Below are positions 54,726-64,000 of a DNA stretch of 64,000 nt, in pieces; the first letter of the stretch is position 1; each line of letters opens with the position of its first letter. A model generated the notes under the pieces. The model worked only from the letters and a program-made list of their open reading frames with translations. It was not told the DNA's origin and made no database searches. The position numbers were made by a program, and so were the translations under genes. This DNA is from Sceloporus undulatus (Eukaryota > Chordata > Lepidosauria > Squamata > Phrynosomatidae): contig NC_056523.1 in the NCBI RefSeq assembly GCF_019175285.1, forward strand, positions 112,737,351 through 112,801,350, in the 5' to 3' direction.

Positions 54726-55596
54726 AGTATCCCATTCTTTCCTGGCTCAAGCTTTGTGTGTTGCCTTGTTCATTGCAGACATGCTACTGCAACCTGGCAC
54801 CAACAGTTTGTGTTTCTCCAGCCCTCCTTCACCACTCTCCCAATGCTGGTGCTACTAAAAAAAACCTTCAAACTAGACACAAGGAAGAAAATGGAGGGTG
54901 GGGGAAGTAAAAAGCCTTTGTGAAAGAACATTCTTTGTTAAGTAATGAAGTACATCTGTATAAAAAATCAGCTCTTCATTGAGCATGAAAGAGCAAGATC
55001 ATGCAAAACATTTAGATGTATTAGTGCTCTTCTATGTGCTTGACAATAGAGCTTATATTGTTTAAAAATTTAGCAGGAGCTCTTCAGGTGTAGCTCCTGA
55101 AAAATGCATGGCTTGGTTCTTTGATGCGCAATGTTTTATGCAAGCTGGAGGCCAAAAGAACTGGATAACATTATGTTGTAACTGACCCTTAAGAGAAGAG
55201 CTTCCCATTGCATAGAAAGCCTCTCTGCTTTGAGAAAGGTAGGAGGATGGTGGGGGCAAGGGCAGATCTTGTGCTCTTCAAGGCTTTCTTGTTTTGTTTT
55301 GTTTTTAAAATTATGACTGGAATATAGTTGCTACTTTGTGTTTGTGTGAAGCTTATCAGTAATAAGTCATCAAAATGTGGTCACAATGCTAAAATTAATA
55401 AATTGGACAAGCTTGATTGTGTGCATTGAGCCTGAAATGCTTGACCTTCTCCCCCATGTGCCCAAGAAAGGGCACTTCATATGGCACAGTGTGCGTGGGT
55501 GCTGATGTGACTATGAAACTGCAATATTCATTTGATACCAGGAACCAAGGAGTAACCAGCTGTAATTCTTGTTATGACTATGTCCCATAAATAGAG
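54726..55596. other. No gene or recognised repeat
   Basis: Downstream or 3' UTR sequence with nothing recognised. Confidence 0.5.
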
Positions 55597-55830
55597 TACA
55601 ATTGGTACTTCATATCTATGGATTCCTTATCCACAGATTAAACCATCCATGGCTTGAAAATATTTTAAAATGTATATAAATTCCAAAAAGCAAGCCTAGA
55701 TTTTGCTATTTTATGTAATGGAAACCATTTCACTACAACACATTATTTAGTGGGATTTGAGCATCCGTGGAATTTGGTGTCCACAGCAGATCCTGGAACG
55801 AAACCCCAGTGGATGTCCAGTGGTATTTCC
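55597..55830. mobile_element. Pogo/Tigger-like (MER2-type) MITE, diverged
   Basis: It includes ttatccacagattaaaccat, gattttgctattttatgtaa and gggatttgagcatccgtgga. The TIR ends are eroded. Confidence 0.65.
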
Positions 55831-56737
55831 CTCTTCTGTTTCAGACTCAAGTATTATTATTATTTATCATTGTTGTTTTGCAGTGCACTAATATTGTGAG
55901 GAATAAACAATATTGATCCTCTATTTCGTGATGGTTTTGTCATTGTTGAAATGTGAACTTATGTGAACCCATGCCTTCAAAGCTGTGGCTGGTCATCAAT
56001 AAAGTCTTCTCCCTGTCTGCATTATACCTTATGTGTTGGCACATTCATGGCTTCACCACCAGATGGCTCCTTTACTTCATCTGTCTCTTGTAAATACCTG
56101 CCAGTATTAGAACTAAAGACTAATCTTAAGCTTTAAGATTTACAGGGTGAGCAAGAAAGAACAAAAAATATGGTTGCTTGTTTTTAATGTCTCCAAGGAC
56201 ATTTGGAGGCTTTGATTACAATTTGACAGACTTCCACTTATTTCCAGTGAATAACCTGTCAGAGCTTGAAAGTAACTTGCAACAAATAAAAAGTTACATA
56301 TACCTAGATCCTTTCTTCTAAACATAAAGGTATGACGTTACATTATGACTGTAACTTAACAGAAGATAAAATTTAAATGGTAAGATTTTGGCAGTTGTTG
56401 GGTTTTGTTTTGTTGTTATTGTTTTACTTGTAAATACATCGATGCTATATAAACAAACAACATCAACAGTAATAAATTATTCTTTTTTATAGTGTAGCTG
56501 TACTGTTTGTTAATTTAATTGTCGCAGGATTATAACCTCAGTAAATTGATAGAGGAGGAATATCACCTGGTTCAGGAGTTGTTTTGCAGTATACAGTACT
56601 TTGTGCTGCTGCATTTGGATGGGCTTTTAATTTAACTAAAAGTAATTATTATACCTACTTTTGAGAAATGGTAAATTAAATTATTTTAAATGCAATGGCA
56701 ACTATTTCTGTGAAATTAGAACTGTAACTATAACTAC
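55831..56737. other. No gene; candidate polyadenylation sites only
   Basis: AT-rich, holding AATAAA at 55902 and 55998. Confidence 0.5.
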
Positions 56738-56966
56738 AGTCAGCCCTCCATATCCACAGAATTTTTATCCACAGATTCAAGCATCTGCATCTTGAAAATA
56801 TCTTTAAAATATATACATTCCAAAAAACAAACCTTGATTTTGCTATTTTATAAAGGATACCATTTTACTATGCCATTGTATTTAATGGGACTTGAGCATC
56901 CACAAATTTTGATATCCATGAAGGGGTCTTGGAACCAATCCCCTGCGGATACCAAGAGCCCACTGT
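56738..56966. mobile_element. Pogo/Tigger-like (MER2-type) MITE, complete-ended
   Basis: The left end tacagtcagccctccatatc and right end accaagagcccactgtaatt carry TA flanks. tttaatgggacttgagcatc lies inside. Confidence 0.75.
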
Positions 56967-57209
56967 AATTACTTAAAAATTAACTTTCTCAGTTCTGTCA
57001 TCTGTCCCTATAGCTTGAGAAAGAGATAGGTTTGCAGTTACATGGCAAATAAAGAAGAGCAGACTCTTACGGTCCTGCTAAATGCAAGCTGTAAGCACTA
57101 AGAGTGCCTATTACAACAGAGATTTTTACTCAGCCTAGTATGTAAAGTTACTACTTTGATATTGTAACTGATACCTTAAGATACCATTGAAGAGAGACAG
57201 AGTGGCATT

Positions 57210-57429
57210 GGGTGCATCTATACTGTAGAAATAATGCAGTTTGACACTACTTTTAATGTCGTAGCTCCATCCTATGGAATCCTGACATTTGTAGTTTTAC
57301 AAGGTCTTTAGCCTTCTCTGCCAGAGTGCTTGTGGCTCATAAAACTATAAATCCCAGGATTCTGTAGGATGGAGCCATGGCAATTAAAGAGGTGTCAAAC
57401 TGCATTATTTCTACAGTGTAGCTGCATCC
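57210..57429. mobile_element. Palindromic MITE of the gcatctacactgtag type, copy 4
   Basis: It opens gggtgcatctatactgtaga and closes atttctacagtgtagctgca. One of the best-preserved copies. Confidence 0.82.
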
Positions 57430-57898
57430 TGACTTCCACAACTGGGTGCTCCTCAGATATGTTGGGGTGCAGATCCCATCATACAATGGTCACAGTGTCT
57501 GGGGTTTATGTAAGTCAATGCAATGCTTCTGAAGGGAACAAGGTTGGAGAAGGCTATGGTAGCCCATGGATGGAACTATAAGTCAGATGTAGGAAGATGC
57601 ATGGGGAGGGGGGGCAGGAATGTATCATATATATGGAGCAAGAAGGTAAATTTTTTCCCATAAGAGAAATTTGTTTTTCCTGCTCATTTTTGTGGAGCTC
57701 ACCTGAGTGCCCCTGCTGTTGCTGCTGAATTTGTTCATGTAGTGTAGGGGATGGAGGTGATTTTTCTTTGAAAGCAGGCACACAAACACAGAGATGGGGA
57801 TTGTGTGGCCCTCCAGGTCGTGTGGACTACAGCTCCAGCAGTCCTAGCTAACAGAGCCAATTGAAGCCAATGCTGGTAGCTGCAGTTCAGCAACACCA

Positions 57899-58920
57899 AG
57901 GGGCCATTCAGACTACTTTTTATCCCATATCAGGAACCGAATTATGCATGTGAAGTTCATATTCACCCCAAATCTCCCACAAGCTATTTTGCACACCCGT
58001 TCCGGGTCAAATACCCCCTTAGTGTTTGTCTTTTGGAAGCAGAGTAAAAGCTGTATCTTTTGGAAAAAAACTGGGTCGGGCAAATATGAACTTGTCCACG
58101 ATCATGATCTGGTCAGGTTCAGGGAAGGAATTTAGGTCAGAGGGAGGGCAGAGGGTGGAACATTCCTCCCCTTCATCGGAGAAGGAGGAGGAGGAGGATG
58201 AAGCCAGGGGAAAGAAGGGGGCCATTGAGGGCGGGCAGCATTGGAAGGAGGAGGAGGAGGAGGAGGCAGGAGCTGGAGGATAGGTGCCAAGGGCAATCAG
58301 GGTGATGGATGGAGCCAGGGGTGCCAAGGGCTGAATCGGGGTAACGGGGAAGCAGGAGGCGGAGGAGGAAGGAGCCGGAGAAAGGGTCAATTCAGGCAAG
58401 GGCCTCGGAGGTAGCATTAGGCTGGAAGCGAAGGGGAGGCAGGAAGGCTGCAGAGACCCATAACTTTGGGGGAGTCACACTCTCTCAGCCTCAGGGGAAA
58501 GGCAATGGCAAATCTCCTCAGAACCAATCTTGCCAAGAAAACTCCAGGATGGGGTCGTTTTAGGATTGCCATAATCTGTAGTGACCCAAATACACATAAC
58601 ACACACACACCTGGAGGTTTTTAAATTTGACAGAATATGCACACACTCCCACCTGTTGTTGTTTTTTTAAAAAGGGAGGGGGGAAGCACACTTCCGATTG
58701 CCCAAATGGCTGCAGGAAACGTCACCTATGATGAAAGCGGAACTGAATTTGATTGACAACAAAGGCGCCTTCATTTTAAACTGGTTTCTCCACAGGAGTT
58801 AAAAGGGCATTCAGGGTTAAAATATCCTGATTGAGGTAGTGGGCACTTGCTTCTGGAGGGGTGCACCAAATCTGCCCAGTTCCATCCAATGCAAAAAGGT
58901 GAGTTTGAATGGGGCCCAAG
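57899..58920 (-). mobile_element. Large non-autonomous hAT-like DNA transposon, copy 2
   Basis: The left end aaggggccattcagactact mirrors the right end gagtttgaatggggcccaag. The right-hand 250 bases are the inverse of the left-hand part of copy 1 (4292-5753). A Sauria SINE has inserted at about 58452-58615. The centre is purine-rich with (GGA)n. Confidence 0.72.
58452..58615 (+). mobile_element. Sauria-type SINE, 5'-truncated, inside the DNA transposon
   Basis: It reads gagtcacactctctcagcct, ggcaatggcaaatctcctca and tcttgccaagaaaactccag, ending in an (ac)n tail. Confidence 0.82.
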
Positions 58921-59250
58921 AGTGCTGATGATTCCTACCTTTGCATCACAACAGCAGGTCAGGGACACTGGGTAATGCCAAATGGACAGAAAAAGGAGTC
59001 ATGGATCTTTGGAACAGGAATGTGAAACTCATGTTCAAAATGCTCCCCAAATAATCTGTAAGGGCCATAGCTCCTTGCTTAGACATAAGATGTCAGATTG
59101 GGATTCCTTATGCTGCAGCAAGATTCAGATCAGGGCTTTTTGCTGTCTTTCAGTCACCACAGCTACAAACTTGTAATTATGCCTGAAAACCTGTGGGTTT
59201 AATATTACTCCACTGGTACATCCACTGATTTAACTCATGCTAAAATAGCC

Positions 59251-59473
59251 AGGTCTAATCTGCACTGCAGAAACAATGAAGTTTTGACACCACCTTAACT
59301 GTCATGGCTCAATGCTATAGAATTCTGGGATATGTACTTTTCTGAGCTATTAAACTTTCTTTGTCAGAGATACATGGTGCCACAAAAACTACAAATCCCA
59401 GGATTCCATAGGATGTTGCAATGATAGTTAAAACAGTGTCAAATTCTATTAATTCTGCAGTGCAGATTAGACC
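59251..59473. mobile_element. Palindromic MITE of the gcatctacactgtag type, copy 5
   Basis: It opens aggtctaatctgcactgcag and closes attctgcagtgcagattaga, with ttttgacaccaccttaactg inside. Confidence 0.8.
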
Positions 59474-60135
59474 TCAGTATCAAAGGTACTGCCAGATTAT
59501 TTTCCCGTCAGCCCTGCTTCCCCCGCCCCTCCAACTTTCCCTCCTTTTTATGCTGAAAATGATTACCATGGCTGTTTTGCCTTTATAGTGTCCTGTGTTT
59601 CACAGTATGTCTGGCACTAGGTACAAATTTCAAGGATGAATCCATTGTTCATGAAGTTAGGCACATACTTGAATCCTGGCAAGAGCATGGGCATCTTTCA
59701 AGCCCATGACTAGCAAGACAAGGGTTGCCAAAATGGTAAGTGACACCAAAACCTCAAACCCTGCCCTATACAAGTATAGGGATAAAGTCGTTATGTCCAT
59801 TTATCATTATGGGGCATTTCTACTCTGCCTGCCTACCCTGCCCCACAGCCATAGCCAGACACACAGCTGTTTCTCCCACTCTTTCATCCACACATATGTA
59901 TCATACTCAAAGGATTTTGCATGAAGCTGGCTCCCCTTTTGCCTTATGATAAATGGTGTCCTACCTACTAGGGTCACTACAAGGACAGAAATAAAAGGTG
60001 CAGTTCCATTCCTCTTAAAAGACAGGCAGTGCTATGCTTTCATAGCAATGGAGTAGGATTACAGCCAAAGACTAGAGGGGCCATATTAATCTCATTTTCT
60101 CTCATATCTATATATCTCACCACCAGTTGTGGCAG

Positions 60136-60192
<57 letters not shown>

Positions 60193-61900
60193 TGTGTGTG
60201 TTGATATTTATTTTGGCATATAAAATAGACAATAATTCAAGGCAGTTTGCTGCATGGATTTCTAGTGGACCAATAAACTATATTTTTGCACCAACTGATA
60301 GATAGCCTGATGAAAAACCCTGAGAGCTGAAAGTCAGAAAAAAGGGTTGATGGTACAACCAACCCACACCTTCAAAACTCTCCTTCAGCAGGTGGAGGAA
60401 GGACTGTCAATTCAAGCATTCAAAGGTGCTGCCTTAGCTTCCCACATGAGGATTGCAACAGATGCCTCATCTTGACTGGAATGTTAAAATCTGTCTCAGT
60501 TTCTTTAATCTCATCTGCCTTTCTGATGCTTTTGTATCAGCTTGCTGCAAGACCATGTTCTCCCCTACCCCTGCTGAAACATATGCATATTTTGTACACA
60601 GATTTCCCATTCCCCAATGCATTTCCCAATGAATCTTTCATAATGTGTGCATATTGCATGCTTTTTCACAAATGATTAAAGTGTGCCTGTGTACATTTTT
60701 CAGTTCTGAGTTGTGCAAATTTATTTGCATATAGTTCAAAAGGGGCATGGGGCATGCATCTGCCTCTCACAGATTGGCTAATTATTTTTATTTTTTTAAA
60801 AAAATAGATCATGATAATTTGTTTTAGAGCCGTAGATGTAGATCATTTGTAGATCAGCCCAGGTTGCTGTTTTCCAAATAGCACCCAAAGACAGAGCAAC
60901 CTTTATCTCGGTGTTGGACAAAGAAGTCAGATACATTTTACTTTCCCTTCTCTGGTATTAGGTGACCACAGGAAGGAGGCAGGTGACAAGAACCAAATGG
61001 GCAAATTTCATTTGCTTCATTTCCTATTTTCACCAGCAGTTATAAATGGCAGAGCAATGTTTTGATTGCACACTGGCAAACCATTTAAAAACATCAGCAC
61101 AGGAGACAGGAACGTTCAGCACTGTTGAACACCATCAACAGTGCAACCATCTGTGGAGCTGAGAATATCATAGGTGGCTTGTTAAGAGACCACCAGCACC
61201 ACCAGTTGTGGCAGCACATACCCCTCTGTGCCTGTATTAATGCACTGAACATGATGATCATTACACAGGGCATGCAAATGCTGCAGCTGCTTTTTTCCTG
61301 AAGTTCCCTCCACGGTGACAGAAAAACAAAAGAGCAAAAATGGAAGGTGCCTCTTTAGGGATCCCTCCCTCTCAGGCAGCTCCTTCTGCTTTACCCTATT
61401 CTGAACTGGAGACTAAGGTCAAGTCTTTTACAGCCCAAACATGTGGAAGAATAAAGGGCAGCATATATGCCTTTAAATAGCCCTGCAAGGACATACCCTT
61501 CCAAGAGGAATGCTCTGGCGGACAGGCTGGAACGTGTTGTGTTTGTATTTTAGAGGGCAGTGGATGGTGCAAATATGGCACCAGAGAAGGCTGGGGTAGC
61601 CTGACCTAGCTGGTCACTTCAACTTGTGGCAATCCGGACAAGGTGAAGAATCCCTTCCTTCATACTTAGCAGCAACAGCAATAGCGACAGCATCTGTTGC
61701 AGCTTTCATGACTGGGAACCTACACCGGTCACTTGTCTTCAAGGTCAGAGCAAGGGTGGCAGATCAACATTCCTTTCTTTCTGCTTGTCTGCCTCCAGCA
61801 CTTTTAAGAGTCTAAAGGCTCTCCAAAGATAGCAGTCAGCCACCAGGAGCCCTCCTAACTATTTGTCACTTCAGGTTCTCAGCTTCACTCAAGGAGTTCA
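59474..61900. other. No gene; one composite microsatellite
   Basis: A (CT)n-(GT)n tract at about 60138-60201. The rest holds no recognised exon, RNA gene or repeat. In human the next gene is remembered as PPARGC1B, but none of its coding sequence was found. Confidence 0.5.
60138..60201. repeat. (CT)n followed by (GT)n microsatellite
   Basis: About 18 CT units pass directly into about 13 GT units. Confidence 0.95.
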
Positions 61901-62289
61901 CCCTAGCTCAATGGTTCTCAAACCTTTTACCCATATGACTCTCTTTACAACTACATTTGGATTTCTCCCTCCCCCTTTGATGTGGTATATGAATACAAAT
62001 ATTTTGTATGTTTAGTGTGCACATTTTTGTTCACACATTCATGTATATCCATATTTTAACACCTTGTAGGAAAATGGCTCTCCTCTTCCTCCTCTTCCTC
62101 TCTCTCCCTCAGACAGAGGCTCCAAGTGCTCTCCTTGCCTTTCTCTTCCCCTCCAGGACAGAAATAGTTTGGGAAGTGGAGGGAGAGGAGGAGAAAGATG
62201 AGGGATCAGGGTCTCTAAGCTTTGTGCCCTTGAGCAACTCTTGTGCCCCCCCATCCTGCCCCCACAGTTTGAGAACCACTGTCCTAGCT
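61901..62289. mobile_element. hAT (Charlie-like) MITE with 8-bp target duplication
   Basis: ccctagct (61901-61908) and tcctagct (62282-62289) flank TIRs caatggttctcaaacc and gtttgagaaccactg. The interior is T/C-rich then purine-rich. The cagtggttctcaa terminus is the classic Charlie-type hAT end. Confidence 0.78.
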
Positions 62290-62377
62290 GTATGCTCAAG
62301 TGAGGGCGCCTAGGACCCTTTCAAACAAGAAGCCAGGAAATGTTTTATGGCTAAAGGGATACAACTGCAAAGGGTAT

Positions 62378-62855
62378 TAATCATAGAATCAAAGAATCAT
62401 AGAATCATAGAGTTGGAAGAGACCACAAGGGCCATCCAGTCCAACCCCCTGCCATGCAGGAAATCCAAATCAAGCATCCCCGACAGATGGCCATCCAGCC
62501 TCCGTTTGAAGACTTCCAAGGAGGGAGACTTCACTACACTCTGAGGAAGTGTGTTCCACTGTCAAACAGCCCTTACTGTCAGGAAGTTCCTCCTAATGTT
62601 GAGGTGGAATCTCTTTTCCTGCAGCTTGCATCCATTGCTCCGGGTCCTAGTCTCTAGAGCAGCAGAAAACAAGCTTGCTCCCTCCTCAATATGACATCCC
62701 TTCAAAAATTTAACAGAGCTATCATATCACCTCTTAACCTTCTTTTCTCCAGGCTAAACATACCCAGCTCCCTAAGGCGTTCCTCATAGGGCAAGGTTTC
62801 CAGACCCTTCACCATTTTAGTCGCCCTCCTTTGGACACGCTCCAGTTTCCATTAA
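62378..62855 (-). mobile_element. CR1 LINE, 3' portion with intact terminus
   Basis: The left edge holds three atcatagaatc-type terminal repeats. It continues through ccaaccccctgccatgcagg, ctgtcaggaagttcctccta and ttggacacgctccagtttcc. Same subfamily as 8533-9230. Confidence 0.88.
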
Positions 62856-63734
62856 GAAGAGAGAACACTAGGAGCAGGAAGAATTTCATTCAGTTTCCAT
62901 TTATAAGCAAAGGTAATATTGGTTCAGCCTATATACATCACCAAATTTTCTACTATGAAATCATCCTGTGTGGTGAAAGCCTAGACAGGCAACCATAAAC
63001 CTTGGGAATGGGATATGTTCCTTTGCACCATTTAAATGTAGAATTCACATGGTCAGAAGTAAGTTCATGGTCCAATAGGTTCAGCCCTTTGGAAATGTAT
63101 TAGATCTATGCCTATTTCCTATATTGAGAAGTGGTACTTCCACTTTAGTGCTCTACTTCCATAGTTCTTACTCTTTAACTGTGGACCATCTAAACAACCA
63201 CATTCCATGCCATCTTCCAGTCTTCCCTATAGGAATGGATGGATTAATCCATCCATCTGTTTCTAGTCTCTGTCAGTTTTACATATTGTTCTAAGACTCT
63301 TTTCACCCCACTTCCTGCAATTCTGTATTTTGTAAACACAAAAATTCACATCTAAAGCATATACATTTTCTGAGGCAGGAGGAGAAACCCTGCCTCCCAG
63401 ATGGCTGCTGCCACCCACCTCCTATCTCACTTGAAGAGTGAGACAGGAAGAACGGAAGGAGGGAGGCCTTTGTGGAGACTTGTGCAAAGTATCCAGTAAT
63501 GCTCTCCACAAAGTCAGCAAAGCCCTGCCTGGCTCTAGAGAAATACACACCAGCTATCCTAGCACAAATGTGACTGGAGCATCTTCCTCAAAGCCCCATA
63601 ATGTCCTGTTCAAGGGAGCCAATCTTGACCACAGCCCCGCAACAATGGGTGAGGTTTTCCAGTCTAGAGCAGTGCAGTGATTTACCACAGAGCAAAGCCC
63701 GCTGTGGCTTCTCCACACTACTTGTTCAACCACC
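62856..63734. other. No gene or recognised repeat
   Basis: Nothing recognised; the short frames lack domains. Confidence 0.5.
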
Positions 63735-63960
63735 TTTGCTCGTATTTTATTTTATTAGTTATATCCTTGCCTTTCTCTTATCATTGAACCCAAGGCAGCT
63801 TACAAGACTGAAAAAAAAAGAAAACTAAACACTTGATGATACAAAAGTTAAAAACAATGAAAAGCTATCATGTTAGTGCAGGTATAATTTAAAACAGTAT
63901 ACAAATATTTTTTAAAAAATATGACTACAAATACAATAATGCAGCACATACACTCTGCTA
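63735..63960 (-). mobile_element. L2-like LINE 3' UTR
   Basis: It reads atatccttgcctttctctta, aacccaaggcagcttacaag, then an A-rich stretch with taaaaacaatgaaaagctat, the inverted 3' UTR of an L2/CR1-group LINE. Confidence 0.55.
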
Positions 63961-64000
63961 GAGAAACCTTTCTGCACAACCAAATCATTGCCAAATATCT

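Larger units (their letters stand above)
51645..56030 (+). other. ARHGEF37: Probable ARHGEF37 3' UTR and immediate downstream DNA
   Basis: No further coding exon was seen. Candidate polyadenylation signals (AATAAA) lie at 52602-52607, 55902-55907 and 55998-56003. The last is followed after about 25 bases by a T/G-rich stretch (ttatgtgttgg), the best-looking arrangement. If the distal site is used the UTR is about 4.4 kb and contains a foldback MITE, a tandem repeat and a BovB fragment; the proximal site gives under 1 kb. The end cannot be fixed from sequence alone. Confidence 0.4.

Noticed and set aside
1-64000. CRISPR-like arrays, tRNA genes, bacterial operons
   Set aside because: No regularly spaced direct repeats with unique spacers were seen. 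tRNA-like matches are SINE heads without full cloverleafs, and the DNA is clearly vertebrate.
56031-64000. Exons of a downstream neighbour such as PPARGC1B
   Set aside because: The human gene order suggests it, but no frame here matches remembered PPARGC1B sequence.
1-64000. Endogenous retrovirus or LTR element
   Set aside because: No LTR pair, primer-binding site or gag/pol/env-like frame was recognised.

Overview
This is a window of vertebrate nuclear DNA, most probably from a squamate reptile and plausibly an iguanian lizard. The evidence is the repeat mix. It holds Sauria-type tRNA SINEs with a BovB-like tail, a 5S rRNA-derived SINE, BovB (RTE), CR1, L2-like and L1 LINEs, Penelope-like fragments, and many short palindromic DNA transposons (MITEs). 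No bacterial-style gene organisation is present, and I saw no endogenous retrovirus or LTR element.

The window holds one recognisable protein gene, ARHGEF37, on the + strand. I could assemble it by eye as 12 coding exons between 25321 and 51644. Every exon is bounded by AG/GT, the frame is intact throughout, and the product is 695 residues (2,088 coding bases with stop). It carries a RhoGEF (DH) domain, a BAR-type coiled-coil domain and two C-terminal SH3 domains, in the family's order. The intron phases between successive coding exons are 0,1,2,1,0,0,0,0,0,1,0. The first coding exon has an acceptor 8 bases before the ATG, so at least one untranslated exon and the promoter lie upstream and were not securely found.

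Layout: 1-25312 is upstream flank and/or 5' intron, full of repeats. Notable are a 0.9 kb inverted-repeat element carrying a 62-bp minisatellite inside a Sauria SINE, a 1.46 kb non-autonomous DNA transposon, a BovB/CR1 cluster at 8.2-11.5 kb, a 5'-truncated L1 at 14.2-16.3 kb and a GC-rich block at 20.4-20.7 kb. From 25313 to 51644 is the gene, whose introns hold MITEs, LINE 3' ends, a Penelope fragment and a four-layer nest of insertions at 41.9-43.1 kb. From 51645 to 64000 is the 3' UTR and downstream DNA, with a TTAA-flanked 340-bp foldback, an eight-unit tandem repeat, a second copy of the large DNA transposon, a hAT-type element with a near-perfect 8-bp target duplication, and a CR1.

The least ordinary signal is a set of five non-autonomous DNA elements (12744-13090, 18277-18590, 28010-28568, 29038-29395, 40154-40519). 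They share terminal inverted repeats and the same chain of internal hairpins, including one closed by TTAGGGTT/AACCCTAA-like arms. No new protein-coding system was found.
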